A stretch of 64,000 bases of DNA from an uncultured Eubacteriales bacterium (GTDB lineage Bacteria > Bacillota > Clostridia > Lachnospirales > Cellulosilyticaceae): the NCBI GenBank assembly GCA_900551325.1, contig URVM01000009.1:1-64000 (forward strand), read 5' to 3'. A program made the position numbers and the translations under genes. This document shows positions 8,182-16,210 of the stretch, one piece after another. Each line of letters opens with the position of its first letter. Positions within the stretch are counted from its first letter, which is position 1. The notes beneath the pieces are model-generated. The model saw only the letters and a program-made list of their open reading frames with translations. It had not been told where the DNA came from and did not search any database.

Positions 8182-9053
8182 TATGATTTAGGCATCTTGT
8201 CAGCATTTAACAAAAAATCCTGTATTTTAGATTGAAGTTTTTCCATTTCACTATAATGTTGACTTTGTAACTTTGTTTTTTCTTCATTAAATGCAAGACT
8301 TTGCTGTAAAAATTGATTTTTTAACTCCAATTCATACTTTTCTTTAAGTGCGGATACTTCTTGGCTATGTTTTTCACTTTCTATTTTTAAACTTTCTTTT
8401 GACTTTTCAAGTTCTCTTTGATTAAACCAAATTTCTGAAGCCAATTCATCATTACGAATTTGTAAACGCTCATTTTCCGCTGTTCTTTCTTCTATCTCTA
8501 TAGCTAAACGCTCCCAATTACTATTTTCCTCTTTTAAACGAAGAATTTCTTCTTCGTACTTTTCACAAAGAAGGTGATGTTGCTTCATCTGCTGTTTTTG
8601 ATCCATCACCACTTCTTCTAACTCTTTTATAGTGTCATTTAATCCACAGATTTCTTCTTCTAAATTCTTTTGTTCTTCTTTTAAATGCTCTATCTCTTCT
8701 TCTTTTAATCTTTTAATTTGTTCTTCAAGACTAGCCTTCTCCTCCAGTAAACTTTTCTTCTCCTCTTCCTTTTCTTCTAACCCTTGTTCTACTTCGCTAA
8801 TACGCTCTTCTACAATAAGGTTAACCCTCTCACTCATATTCAAATACATGTTTTGAATACGTTGTAACAACCTTTGTAATTCATCTATATCCTGAGCCAA
8901 CACATTTTCTGATTGCTTCTGGCGCTCTAATTTATACGCACCAAGTAAGAGATTCATAAACTCTTTCCCTGTTAATTGGGTGTTTTTCATGATTTCCGCT
9001 AGTTCATTTTTCATTTCCTCTGGGACTTTTACCCCAAATGTTACATCTGCCAT
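8178..9053 (-). CDS. ribbon-helix-helix DNA-binding protein with long coiled coil
   Basis: 291 residues. Residues ~1-45 (ADVTFGVKVPEEMKNEL, then IMKNTQLTGKEFMNLLL) have the strand-helix-helix pattern of RHH/Arc-type repressors. Residues ~60-280 are almost unbroken heptads rich in E, K and L, a long coiled coil. This layout resembles plasmid KfrA-like or other nucleoid and partition proteins, but no family is certain. The upstream ORF extension is rejected because AAGGAG sits 7 bases before the ATG at 9053. Directly before the gene is a cluster of five GTTAAC palindromes, likely its own binding sites. No ParA ATPase gene lies nearby. Confidence 0.75.
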   Translation of the reverse strand: MADVTFGVKVPEEMKNELAEIMKNTQLTGKEFMNLLLGAYKLERQKQSENVLAQDIDELQRLLQRIQNMYLNMSERVNLIVEERISEVEQGLEEKEEEKKSLLEEKASLEEQIKRLKEEEIEHLKEEQKNLEEEICGLNDTIKELEEVVMDQKQQMKQHHLLCEKYEEEILRLKEENSNWERLAIEIEERTAENERLQIRNDELASEIWFNQRELEKSKESLKIESEKHSQEVSALKEKYELELKNQFLQQSLAFNEEKTKLQSQHYSEMEKLQSKIQDFLLNADKMPKSY

Positions 9054-9072
9054 TTTTTTACTCCTTATCCTG

Positions 9073-9150
9073 GTTAACTCATATCTCATTGGTTAACCTA
9101 ATATATTTAAGTTAACTTTATTGATTTTCATATAGTTAACTGTAGTTAAC
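9073..9150 (-). promoter_or_regulatory. operator-like cluster of five GTTAAC palindromes
   Basis: GTTAAC occurs at 9073, 9092, 9111, 9135 and 9145, plus ATTAAC at 9163. The start-to-start distances are 19, 19, 24 and 10, close to one or two helical turns except for the 24. The cluster covers the leader and promoter region of the RHH coiled-coil gene, fitting autoregulation or a small centromere-like site. Confidence 0.7.
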
Positions 9151-9192
9151 CTTTAAATATAGATTAACATATTATATAACAAACAAGCAATC

Positions 9193-9223
9193 AACCACAG
9201 ATAATTATGTATTATCTGTGGTT
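9193..9223. terminator. hairpin in a gene-poor stretch
   Basis: AACCACAGATAAT (9193-9205) pairs perfectly with ATTATCTGTGGTT (9211-9223), followed on the + strand by GGTTTTTG. It could be a terminator for an unseen short transcript or an upstream hairpin of the RHH gene region. Confidence 0.5.
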
Positions 9224-9700
9224 GGTTTTTGATTAGAAAGGTAGTTAGATAGATAAAGGGTGGTAAGAGGCCAAAATAAGGGGTATGGGGATAAAGTAGG
9301 CTTAGAAAAAAGGAGAGGTCTGAATTCTGTAATAATGTTCATAAATACAGAATAATTTATATGGATAATTTGAATTTAATTAAGTCTATAGTGTTAAATT
9401 TACTTAGTAGAAAATAAATAGCGATAAGAATAATGAGTATGTAAAATAGAAAAATGAGAATAAGTATATTATAAAAAGAAAGATGTAGTAAAAGAGTAAA
9501 ATATAATACACGCCACAGTAACTTGCGTAGATACACTTATTTAGACTTATAAATAAGATTAAACCGCTTTTATATATTCTCCCCTAAAAATAATCAGAAA
9601 TATATCAACAAATATATAGAACTGTGTTATACTTAGTATAAGATATATATATTTTAGAATATTATTTACTTTTATAATAGTTGTATTGAATATAACTATA
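9224..9700. other. gene-free AT-rich stretch
   Basis: About 480 bases without a supportable ORF. It is A/G-rich on the + strand and has small hairpins only (TTCTGTA/TACAGAA near 9323-9350 and CTTATTTA/TAAATAAG at 9537-9557). I see no RNA family or gene remnant in it. Confidence 0.6.
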
Positions 9701-9726
9701 ATTAATTCAATATATAGGAGATTATT

Positions 9727-10416
9727 ATGAACAAATCTACCCTAGATTTTAAATACGACATGCGAACAATAATACTTTATGGGGTGATTTTATTAAACCT
9801 ACTCCCCATCATACTAGCTATTTGCTTTGCTTTTTGGTATATGAAATTTCCCACATTTAGCCACCCATCATATTCTATGCTCATTATAGTTGGATACTTA
9901 TTGCCCTCTCTGATTTGCTGTTTACTCCTAATGAGTAAATCTGCCCACAAAAAAAGATGGCTATCTCTCGCAACTACCCTTGTAGTTGTACTGGCCATTG
10001 TTATTAGTGCAGGGTGTGTTTTACTGTCAATACTATTGTTTCCTATAAAATCATCAACTACAAACTATAGGAACTACATGGTTTTAGACAAAGTTACACT
10101 ACCGTACACAGAACCTATACGTAAATTCTTTCCTGAAGAAATTCCGATATCTGCCAAGAACATAAAATACTCTTATGATTTGACAACTGGCTTGCTTGGT
10201 GAATATATAGAAATAAAGGCTTCATGGGAACTTCCTCAGGAAGAATACTTAGATATAGTGAAATCGGTAGAGAGTACCCCTTTATTTGAAAATGGGCAAG
10301 ATTCTACATGGAAATTAATATTACCAGATGCCCCTTATTCCTATGCATTAGAACAATTTATAGAATTTGACCAAAGCAGACGGAGAGTCATATATTCTGC
10401 CGTTATAGATAACTAA
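9727..10416 (+). CDS. hypothetical membrane protein
   Basis: 229 residues, not recognised. Three hydrophobic segments lie at ~15-38 (TIILYGVILLNLLPIILAI), ~50-70 (MLIIVGYLLPSLICCLLLM) and ~80-108 (LATTLVVVLAIVISAGCVLL), followed by a soluble part of about 120 residues ending in SRRRVIYSAVIDN. The ribosome binding site ATAGGAG lies 7 bases before the ATG. It is on the + strand alone, opposite its neighbours, with a strong terminator after it, so it is probably an acquired single gene. Confidence 0.7.
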   Translation: MNKSTLDFKYDMRTIILYGVILLNLLPIILAICFAFWYMKFPTFSHPSYSMLIIVGYLLPSLICCLLLMSKSAHKKRWLSLATTLVVVLAIVISAGCVLLSILLFPIKSSTTNYRNYMVLDKVTLPYTEPIRKFFPEEIPISAKNIKYSYDLTTGLLGEYIEIKASWELPQEEYLDIVKSVESTPLFENGQDSTWKLILPDAPYSYALEQFIEFDQSRRRVIYSAVIDN

Positions 10417-10436
10417 TCGTTATTTGTTTACTCGAA

Positions 10437-10478
10437 ATAACCCTATCCCATCTGATATGAGGGGTAGGGTTATTTTTT
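10437..10478 (+). terminator. rho-independent terminator
   Basis: AATAACCCTATCCC pairs with GGGGTAGGGTTATT and is followed by TTTT, 20 bases after the stop of the membrane protein gene. Confidence 0.9.
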
Positions 10479-10581
10479 ATGCTGTATCATGCCTAAGCGT
10501 TAATGGTGCATATAAGGTGGAATATGCTTTAGCTTAGAATTTGCATCTACTTTAAAGCAATAACATCAGCTAGATATACTA

Positions 10582-10608
10582 AAAGTGGACAATTTAGATG
10601 TCCACTTT
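10582..10608 (-). terminator. terminator after the VOC gene
   Basis: AAAGTGGACA (10582-10591) pairs with TGTCCACTTT (10599-10608); on the minus strand it is followed by TAGTAT, so the T-run is short. Confidence 0.7.
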
Positions 10609-10640
10609 ACTAATGAATTGATTTAACTTTAAACTTATGA

Positions 10641-11027
10641 CTAAATAATCTCAGCAAAAATTTCATGGATATTTCCGTCTGGGTCTGCAAATAATGCAGT
10701 ACGTTGATTCCATGGCATATTTTGTGGTGTGTGAATAGGTGTTGCTCCCTTTTCAACTAGTTGTTTAAATGTATCATCTACATCCTTTGGATCTATACAT
10801 GGGAAAGCTAGTTCAAACCCCTGTCCAGTTGCTTTTTTATTATATTCCTTGCTATAACTATACATTACATTCCTTAAACAGATAGCAAATCTTACTCCTT
10901 CATTTTCAAATTCAACATAGTTTCCAAGGTCATTCTTAATTTTAAATCCAAGTACTAGATTATAAAAGTCTCTCATCTTGTCAATTTCATCTGTCCAAAT
11001 TGTAATCAGATTAATTCTTGGTTTCAT
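10641..11027 (-). CDS. VOC (glyoxalase/bleomycin resistance) family protein
   Basis: 128 residues forming two beta-alpha-beta-beta-beta units. It begins with INLITIWTDEIDKMRDFYNLVLGF, the usual first VOC motif, and ends FADPDGNIHEIF, where the final Glu is the common metal ligand; NYVEFENEGVRFAI supplies the first-half strand. The family includes glyoxalase I, dioxygenases and antibiotic-sequestering proteins, and the substrate cannot be inferred. Single gene with its own terminator. Confidence 0.85.
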   Translation of the reverse strand: MKPRINLITIWTDEIDKMRDFYNLVLGFKIKNDLGNYVEFENEGVRFAICLRNVMYSYSKEYNKKATGQGFELAFPCIDPKDVDDTFKQLVEKGATPIHTPQNMPWNQRTALFADPDGNIHEIFAEII

Positions 11028-11095
11028 TTTACATTTTCCCTTTTATCATTTTGTTTATTAAATACTCATTATACATATAAGCATAGCTATCATCC

Positions 11096-11629
11096 CTATT
11101 CCTTACATAACCACTTTTTCTTCAATTGGTAGATAAGATATAACCAGTAAAATTCTTTTAGAAAAGATAGGAGAACAATTATTCCTAGTAAAAATGGAAA
11201 GTTTATTATAAAACTTGTTCCTCCTAATGTAAGGGTATGGATAATCAAATAAATCCTTTGATGTTTTAACCACAAGGCCTTCTCTATTTCATCTTCATCA
11301 TTTTCTTTTTCTACTTCCAGTAGACCATATCGCATCACTAAACTCATCATACCTAAAATAAGGCTACCTACTTGAAAATAACTATTAAAATAATCAATAC
11401 TTGGCACAAGTAACCAATTTATACCCTCACCAACAACTATTGCCCCACTCATGAATTTAGTTACTCTAGCTATTTGACTAATATTTCCTTCTAAGACGTA
11501 GCCAACACCTATAGCTACTACAATATAACCTACAATATCGGGGAAGATTACAAGTGCTCCAAGATTAATATTGAAAATAACAAGCAATGTCCCCCAAAAA
11601 ATCAAATGATAACCTTTATACTTCATCAT
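11096..11629 (-). CDS. hypothetical integral membrane protein
   Basis: 177 residues with about five hydrophobic segments: LIFWGTLLVIFNINLGALVI, IVGYIVVAIGVGYVL, FQVGSLILGMMSLVM, IIHTLTLGGTSFIINF and LGIIVLLSFLKEFYWLYLI. A charged loop (EVEKENDEDEIEKALW) lies in the middle. No family recognised. Its ATG overlaps the TGA of the upstream gene (ATGA), so the two are translationally coupled and probably work together. Confidence 0.7.
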   Translation of the reverse strand: MMKYKGYHLIFWGTLLVIFNINLGALVIFPDIVGYIVVAIGVGYVLEGNISQIARVTKFMSGAIVVGEGINWLLVPSIDYFNSYFQVGSLILGMMSLVMRYGLLEVEKENDEDEIEKALWLKHQRIYLIIHTLTLGGTSFIINFPFLLGIIVLLSFLKEFYWLYLIYQLKKKWLCKE

Positions 11630-12453
11630 ATCCCCCCTAGCTTTTTAATATATTTATAACTTTCCATCATAGTGAAATAAGGTGAGTATTTAAGATTAAA
11701 GATAGGCTCTACCACTATCTCTCCTGATAATCTCCTAAAATAAATTCTTGTTTGAATGTCATAAGCGTTAAACCTTCTTGAATCACCTTCTTTCACTTCT
11801 AATTTTCCTTCTAATATCCATGGCATATCCTTTTTTAAGTTTTTGTGTGAAGGTGCCTCACCATTTATTTTAAGTTCTATCAAATCATTTACCAAGTAAT
11901 CTAGTGTGCTTTTTCCTTCTAATACTTCTACATCTTCAGTAATGGTAGCCTGAGAAGTTATTTCTCCTAAACTAGATGCACGACTAAATGTATACTTCAG
12001 GGGACGTCTATTCTCTATGCCTCTTTGAGGAGAATAAAAAACAATTTCTCCAATAGGTATATTGGATTTTTCACCATTATTAAAAGTAATTCTAGCTTCC
12101 TTTAAATGAATTTCTTCTAATAAAGGGTCACTTGTACCCATATAATGATAGTCTATCCAATACTCCTTCTGATCGTGGTGTGAATTAAGTGAAAAGCTAT
12201 TTCCTTTATTTACTTTAAACACATGTTCATCCGAGTTCAGCTCAGGAAATTCTAATCGTACTACTTCTTTATCATCCTCATTGTTCATTATGCAATAAAT
12301 ATTAAATCCACTCCCCTCTTCTAGCTGTATTTCGTAGTAATGTTTTAAAAATATAGGTTGTTCTAATCGCATATAATTAAACAAAATACTATTAAGGATA
12401 AAAGCAATCACACTTAAACCTATACTTATAAAAAGTTTTCTATATTTTTTCAT
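11626..12453 (-). CDS. hypothetical membrane-anchored protein
   Basis: 275 residues. An N-terminal anchor (LFISIGLSVIAFILNSILF) is followed by an outer domain of about 245 residues without known motifs (VRLEFPELNSDEHVF, LEGKLEVKEGDSRRFNAY), probably beta-rich. The stop overlaps the start of the next, multi-helix membrane gene, so the pair forms one unit of unknown role. Confidence 0.7.
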   Translation of the reverse strand: MKKYRKLFISIGLSVIAFILNSILFNYMRLEQPIFLKHYYEIQLEEGSGFNIYCIMNNEDDKEVVRLEFPELNSDEHVFKVNKGNSFSLNSHHDQKEYWIDYHYMGTSDPLLEEIHLKEARITFNNGEKSNIPIGEIVFYSPQRGIENRRPLKYTFSRASSLGEITSQATITEDVEVLEGKSTLDYLVNDLIELKINGEAPSHKNLKKDMPWILEGKLEVKEGDSRRFNAYDIQTRIYFRRLSGEIVVEPIFNLKYSPYFTMMESYKYIKKLGGI

Positions 12454-12634
12454 ACTTTCCTCTCTTTCTTTAAGAACAAACTATGATTTAATTACTTACT
12501 TCATTATCTTCTTATTATTTCGATGCATTCTTGCAAATATTTATTAATTATATATGATAGTATAAAATCAGATTACTATAAATATTACCATATTTCAATA
12601 AATCATTAACTTATAATTAATTTATACAAAAAAG

Positions 12635-12661
12635 GAGTCGTTACAATAAGCGTAACGACTC
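12635..12661 (-). terminator. terminator after the symporter gene
   Basis: GAGTCGTTAC (12635-12644) pairs with GTAACGACTC (12652-12661); on the minus strand it is followed by CTTTTTTG. It lies about 70 bases after the stop at 12730. Confidence 0.92.
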
Positions 12662-12729
12662 TAAAAATTTATATGTATTTTCCTATTTAGATAAAAGATA
12701 AAAAGATAAGAAAGGAAAATCTATGTAAG

Positions 12730-13959
12730 TTATGCTTCTACTACTTCTGTTACTCTAAACTCATCATTTGTACTTGCTACAAAAAGACAAGCGGATAAGT
12801 CACCTGTAACATTTACTGAAGTTGTAAGCATATCTAATATACGGTCTACACCAGCAATAAGGGCAATGGCTTCAAGTGGTAAGCCAAGTGATGAAAGAAC
12901 CATAGTCATCATAACAATAACTGTACCTGGTATAGCTGCTGCACCTACAGAAGCTAAAGAAGCTGTAATTATAAGAATAACTAATTGCCCTCCTGTTAAT
13001 TGAATACCGTAAATTTGTGAGATAAAGACTGCACAAGCAGCTTGATAAATAGCACCACCGTCCATATTAATAGTAGAACCTATATTTAAAACAAATTGTG
13101 CTATTTCTTGTTTAATACCTAAGTTTTCTTTTGCACACTTAAGGGATACTGGTAGAGCTGCTGCACTACTTGCTGTAGAAAAAGAAATAAGCTGTGCTGG
13201 TAATACACTTTTAATAAAGGTTAAAGGGCTTATTTTAGCAAAGAGCTTAGCACTTGTCCCATACACAAATAGGCATTGGATGACACATCCTATAAAAATA
13301 ACAAGGATGAGTTTGATAAGTGAAACAAGTACACTCCATCCATTTGTTGCCACAACATCCGCAATAAGTGCACATACTGCAATTGGTGTAATACCCATAA
13401 TCATTTCTACGATTTTGTACATAATATCTGAGAAATTATTAAATAGTACTTTGGCTGCACTAGCTTTCTCACCTAAACTATTGATGGCCACACCAACAAA
13501 AGCTGCAAAAATAATTACTTGTAGTGTATTGCCCTCCATTAAAGCTTTAAAGGGGTTACTTGGTACAATATCTATAATCAGACTAACAAAGTCTGCTTTT
13601 TGAATTTCCATTCCAGCGCTTGTTCCTAGTGCCATACCTAAACCTGGTTTCATAATAAGAGCTAAAGTCATACCAATGAAAGCTGCTAGTAATGTTGTTG
13701 TCATATAATATACTAAAGTCTTTTTCCCAATAAGTCCTAAACGACTCATATCTCCTACATGGGTCATACTAGATACTAATGTACATAAAATCAGTGGGAT
13801 AATAACCATTTTCATTAAGTTTAAGAAGATCTTACCTATAGGTTGAACTACATATTGTAAGAAACCATTTAACTCCCCAAGCTGAATGACCATTCCCAAT
13901 ATAATACCTGCTAATAATCCAATAAAAATCTTGCTCGATAGTCCTAATGTCTTTTTCAT
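12730..13959 (-). CDS. dicarboxylate/amino acid:cation symporter (DAACS)
   Basis: About 409 residues, a sodium- or proton-coupled importer of glutamate, aspartate or C4-dicarboxylates. Typical elements are FLNLMKMVIIPLILCTLVSS, the serine-rich hairpin FSTASSAAALPVS, the NIGSTINMDGGAIYQA motif (NMDG) binding sodium, and the ligand-binding DRILDMLTTSVNVTGD. The ORF starts 39 bases earlier, but GGAGG lies 3 bases before the ATG at 13962 and 6 before the ATG at 13959, so the latter is favoured. It is a single gene; a TTGTATACAA palindrome just upstream suggests control by a GntR-type repressor. Confidence 0.92.
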   Translation of the reverse strand: MKKTLGLSSKIFIGLLAGIILGMVIQLGELNGFLQYVVQPIGKIFLNLMKMVIIPLILCTLVSSMTHVGDMSRLGLIGKKTLVYYMTTTLLAAFIGMTLALIMKPGLGMALGTSAGMEIQKADFVSLIIDIVPSNPFKALMEGNTLQVIIFAAFVGVAINSLGEKASAAKVLFNNFSDIMYKIVEMIMGITPIAVCALIADVVATNGWSVLVSLIKLILVIFIGCVIQCLFVYGTSAKLFAKISPLTFIKSVLPAQLISFSTASSAAALPVSLKCAKENLGIKQEIAQFVLNIGSTINMDGGAIYQAACAVFISQIYGIQLTGGQLVILIITASLASVGAAAIPGTVIVMMTMVLSSLGLPLEAIALIAGVDRILDMLTTSVNVTGDLSACLFVASTNDEFRVTEVVEA

Positions 13960-13987
13960 CATCTGCCTCCGTGTTGTATTTTGTATG

Positions 13988-13999
13988 ATTGTATACAAT
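13988..13999. promoter_or_regulatory. GntR-like operator before the symporter gene
   Basis: The perfect 12-base palindrome ATTGTATACAAT lies about 28 bases before the start codon at 13959. Sites of the form TTGTATACAA are typical of FadR/YtrA-like GntR regulators; no regulator gene lies next to it. Confidence 0.45.
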
Positions 14000-14135
14000 T
14001 ATACTTTTAAGTTTTTATAAAATCAATAGCATATAACCAATTTTGTAAAAAAGTACAAAATTATCATCTATAATATCTTTATATTTAATTAGATATGTAG
14101 GAAATAATAGTATAAAAAACTTAATTTATACAAAA

Positions 14136-14171
14136 ATAAGGCAAATATTTCCTTGGAAATATTTGCCTTAT
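14136..14171 (-). terminator. terminator after the flavoprotein gene
   Basis: ATAAGGCAAATATTTCC pairs with GGAAATATTTGCCTTAT with only a two-base loop, then TTTTG on the minus strand. A second small hairpin, AGAAATCTT/AAGATTTCT, lies at about 14200-14220 between it and the stop codon. Confidence 0.9.
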
Positions 14172-14253
14172 TGAAAATATTATTGCCTATTTATATTAAG
14201 AAATCTTTCAAGATTTCTCCTAAGATTTCTTTTATAAGTTATGCTTTTAAATC

Positions 14254-15477
14254 TTACTTGGCTAAGTGCTTTGCACATAAATAAGCTGTAGAAAATGCAG
14301 CCTGAATATTATATCCACCTGTATCTCCATCAATATCTAGCACTTCTCCTATACAATAAAGACCCTTTTGTTTACGACTTTCCATCGTTGTTGGATTAAT
14401 TTCTTTAAGGGAAATACCACCAGCTGTTACCATAGCTGAATTCATTCCACCAATACCTGATAAGTTAAATGTACATTTAGTAAGTTCATTTACTAAGTTT
14501 TCTCTTTCTTTTTTTGAAAGCCTTGCACATGTTTGATCTAAAGGAATATTTAAATGAGTGAGTACTGTTTCACAAAAGCTTCTAGTAAGGGACTCAAATT
14601 GTTTTAAGTAATTAAGCACTGTTTCCTTTCCTCTTAGAGGAATTTCCTTAGCAAATTGTTCACGTACCTCTTCATAAGATAAAGGATATAAGTAATTTAC
14701 AGTTAAAACATCTCCTGGCTCCATCCATCTTGTAGCATCTAAAATAACAGGACCTGATAAACCTTTATGTGTAAATAAAAGACTACCCTTACGATCTATT
14801 ACCTTTTTATTATCATGCCATAAAGTAACACCTGCATTTTTAAAGGATATGCCAGAAAGTTCACAGTAAACTCTTTCGTGAGTTGTTACATAAGTAAGCG
14901 CTGGACGTGGTTTAATAACCGTATGTCCAAGACTATTTGCTAAAGTATATCCATCTCCTGTACTTCCAAGGTGAGGAAAAGATCTCCCACCTGTTGCTAT
15001 AACTACATGATCTGCAAAATAACGTTTACCTGCTTCTGTCTCTAGAGTAAAAATTTCATCATATAAATTAATTTGTTGTACAGCTTGGTTATAGTGAATT
15101 TCCACATTGTGTTTCTTACAGGACATTAAAAGTGCATTAAGTATATCTAAACTCTTTGAACTTTTAGGAAATACTTTTCCATTTTCACGTAGTTCACTAC
15201 TTACACCTTCATTTTCAAAAAAACGTATTGTATCTTCGTTGGTAAAGGCTGTTAATGCCTTTTTAATAAATTTTTCATGATCTCCATAACGACTAAAAAA
15301 GTCTTCAATGGGCCCGCCATGCGTAAAATTGCATTGGCCGCTTCCCGATATGAGTAACTTCTTACCCGCTTGACTATTCTTTTCTAAGACAAGCACTTTT
15401 TTACCTGATTTTCCAATAGCACCAGCAGCAAAAAGTCCTGCAGGTCCCGCGCCAATAATAATGGTATGATAATGCAT
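14254..15477 (-). CDS. HI0933/YhiN-family FAD-dependent oxidoreductase
   Basis: 407 residues. The N-terminal Rossmann FAD motif is IIGAGPAGLFAAGAIG; GSGQCNFTH and VIATGGRSFPHLGSTGDGY are signatures of this family, and the C-terminus has GEVLDIDGDTGGYNIQAAFS, which closes the FAD site. Members are widespread and thought to be flavin reductases or to act on tRNA or other nucleic acid, but no reaction is established. It stands before the pgsA-rimO-folD group but has its own terminator. Confidence 0.9.
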   Translation of the reverse strand: MHYHTIIIGAGPAGLFAAGAIGKSGKKVLVLEKNSQAGKKLLISGSGQCNFTHGGPIEDFFSRYGDHEKFIKKALTAFTNEDTIRFFENEGVSSELRENGKVFPKSSKSLDILNALLMSCKKHNVEIHYNQAVQQINLYDEIFTLETEAGKRYFADHVVIATGGRSFPHLGSTGDGYTLANSLGHTVIKPRPALTYVTTHERVYCELSGISFKNAGVTLWHDNKKVIDRKGSLLFTHKGLSGPVILDATRWMEPGDVLTVNYLYPLSYEEVREQFAKEIPLRGKETVLNYLKQFESLTRSFCETVLTHLNIPLDQTCARLSKKERENLVNELTKCTFNLSGIGGMNSAMVTAGGISLKEINPTTMESRKQKGLYCIGEVLDIDGDTGGYNIQAAFSTAYLCAKHLAK

Positions 15478-15576
15478 AGCGTCCTCCTTTAATAAAACTT
15501 TGTATGCTAGTTGCTTTTTAGCAACCTTAATAGAATATCAAGATTTATGATGAATTGCAACGCTTTTATTAAAAAA

Positions 15577-15599
15577 AGCCTAGGTTTTCACCTAGACTT
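15577..15599 (-). terminator. terminator after pgsA
   Basis: AAGCCTAGG (15577-15585) pairs with CCTAGACTT (15591-15599, one G-T pair); the minus strand continues TTTTTTTAAT. It closes the operon that ends with pgsA. Confidence 0.9.
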
Positions 15600-15623
15600 C
15601 TTTGTTAGTACTTATTTTTTATA

Positions 15624-16184
15624 CTATTTTGTTGTAAATACTTTTCTATTATCCCATAAATATTGAGCACCAGATACAACTGTTAAAATAAGAGCTGCAT
15701 AGGCAAGAATAATAGCTAATATTGGCCAAAAACTTATGTTAATTGGTGCCAGATAAACAATAATCATAATCATTTGTACTGTAGTTTTAATTTTTCCAAG
15801 TGAACCAGCAGCAATAACGATATTTTCTCCAGCAGCAACAAGGCGCATACCAGATACTGCAAACTCACGGAGTAAGATAATAACTACTATCCATGCTGGA
15901 AGGACACCTGCTGGTAATACACTTCCTTTATCTACAATAGCAATCATGGCTGCTGTTACAAGCATCTTATCTGCTAAAGGATCCATAAACTTACCTAGAT
16001 TAGTCACTAGATTATACTTACGTGCTAAAAAACCATCTAAAAAATCTGTTAAACTAGCTACTACAAATATAATAAGTGCAATCCATAAAGTTACTGGCAA
16101 ACTAAGCCACGGATTCCAAATAACACCCATAAACACAAATACTAATAAAACCCTTGCTAATGTAAGTTGATTAGCAATATTCAT
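15624..16184 (-). CDS. pgsA: CDP-diacylglycerol-glycerol-3-phosphate 3-phosphatidyltransferase
   Basis: 186 residues, four to five membrane helices. It makes phosphatidylglycerol phosphate from CDP-diacylglycerol, the committed step to phosphatidylglycerol and cardiolipin. The CDP-alcohol phosphotransferase motif DG-x2-AR-x8-G-x3-D-x3-D is complete: LDGFLARKYN, LGKFMDPLADK. It starts MNIANQLTLARV, the family's normal start. It follows rimO by 26 bases, an arrangement common in Firmicutes. A paralogue is at 33154; the pairing with rimO makes this one the better pgsA. Confidence 0.93.
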   Translation of the reverse strand: MNIANQLTLARVLLVFVFMGVIWNPWLSLPVTLWIALIIFVVASLTDFLDGFLARKYNLVTNLGKFMDPLADKMLVTAAMIAIVDKGSVLPAGVLPAWIVVIILLREFAVSGMRLVAAGENIVIAAGSLGKIKTTVQMIMIIVYLAPINISFWPILAIILAYAALILTVVSGAQYLWDNRKVFTTK

Positions 16185-16210
16185 AACTTCATCCCCATTT
16201 CTTTTAACAT

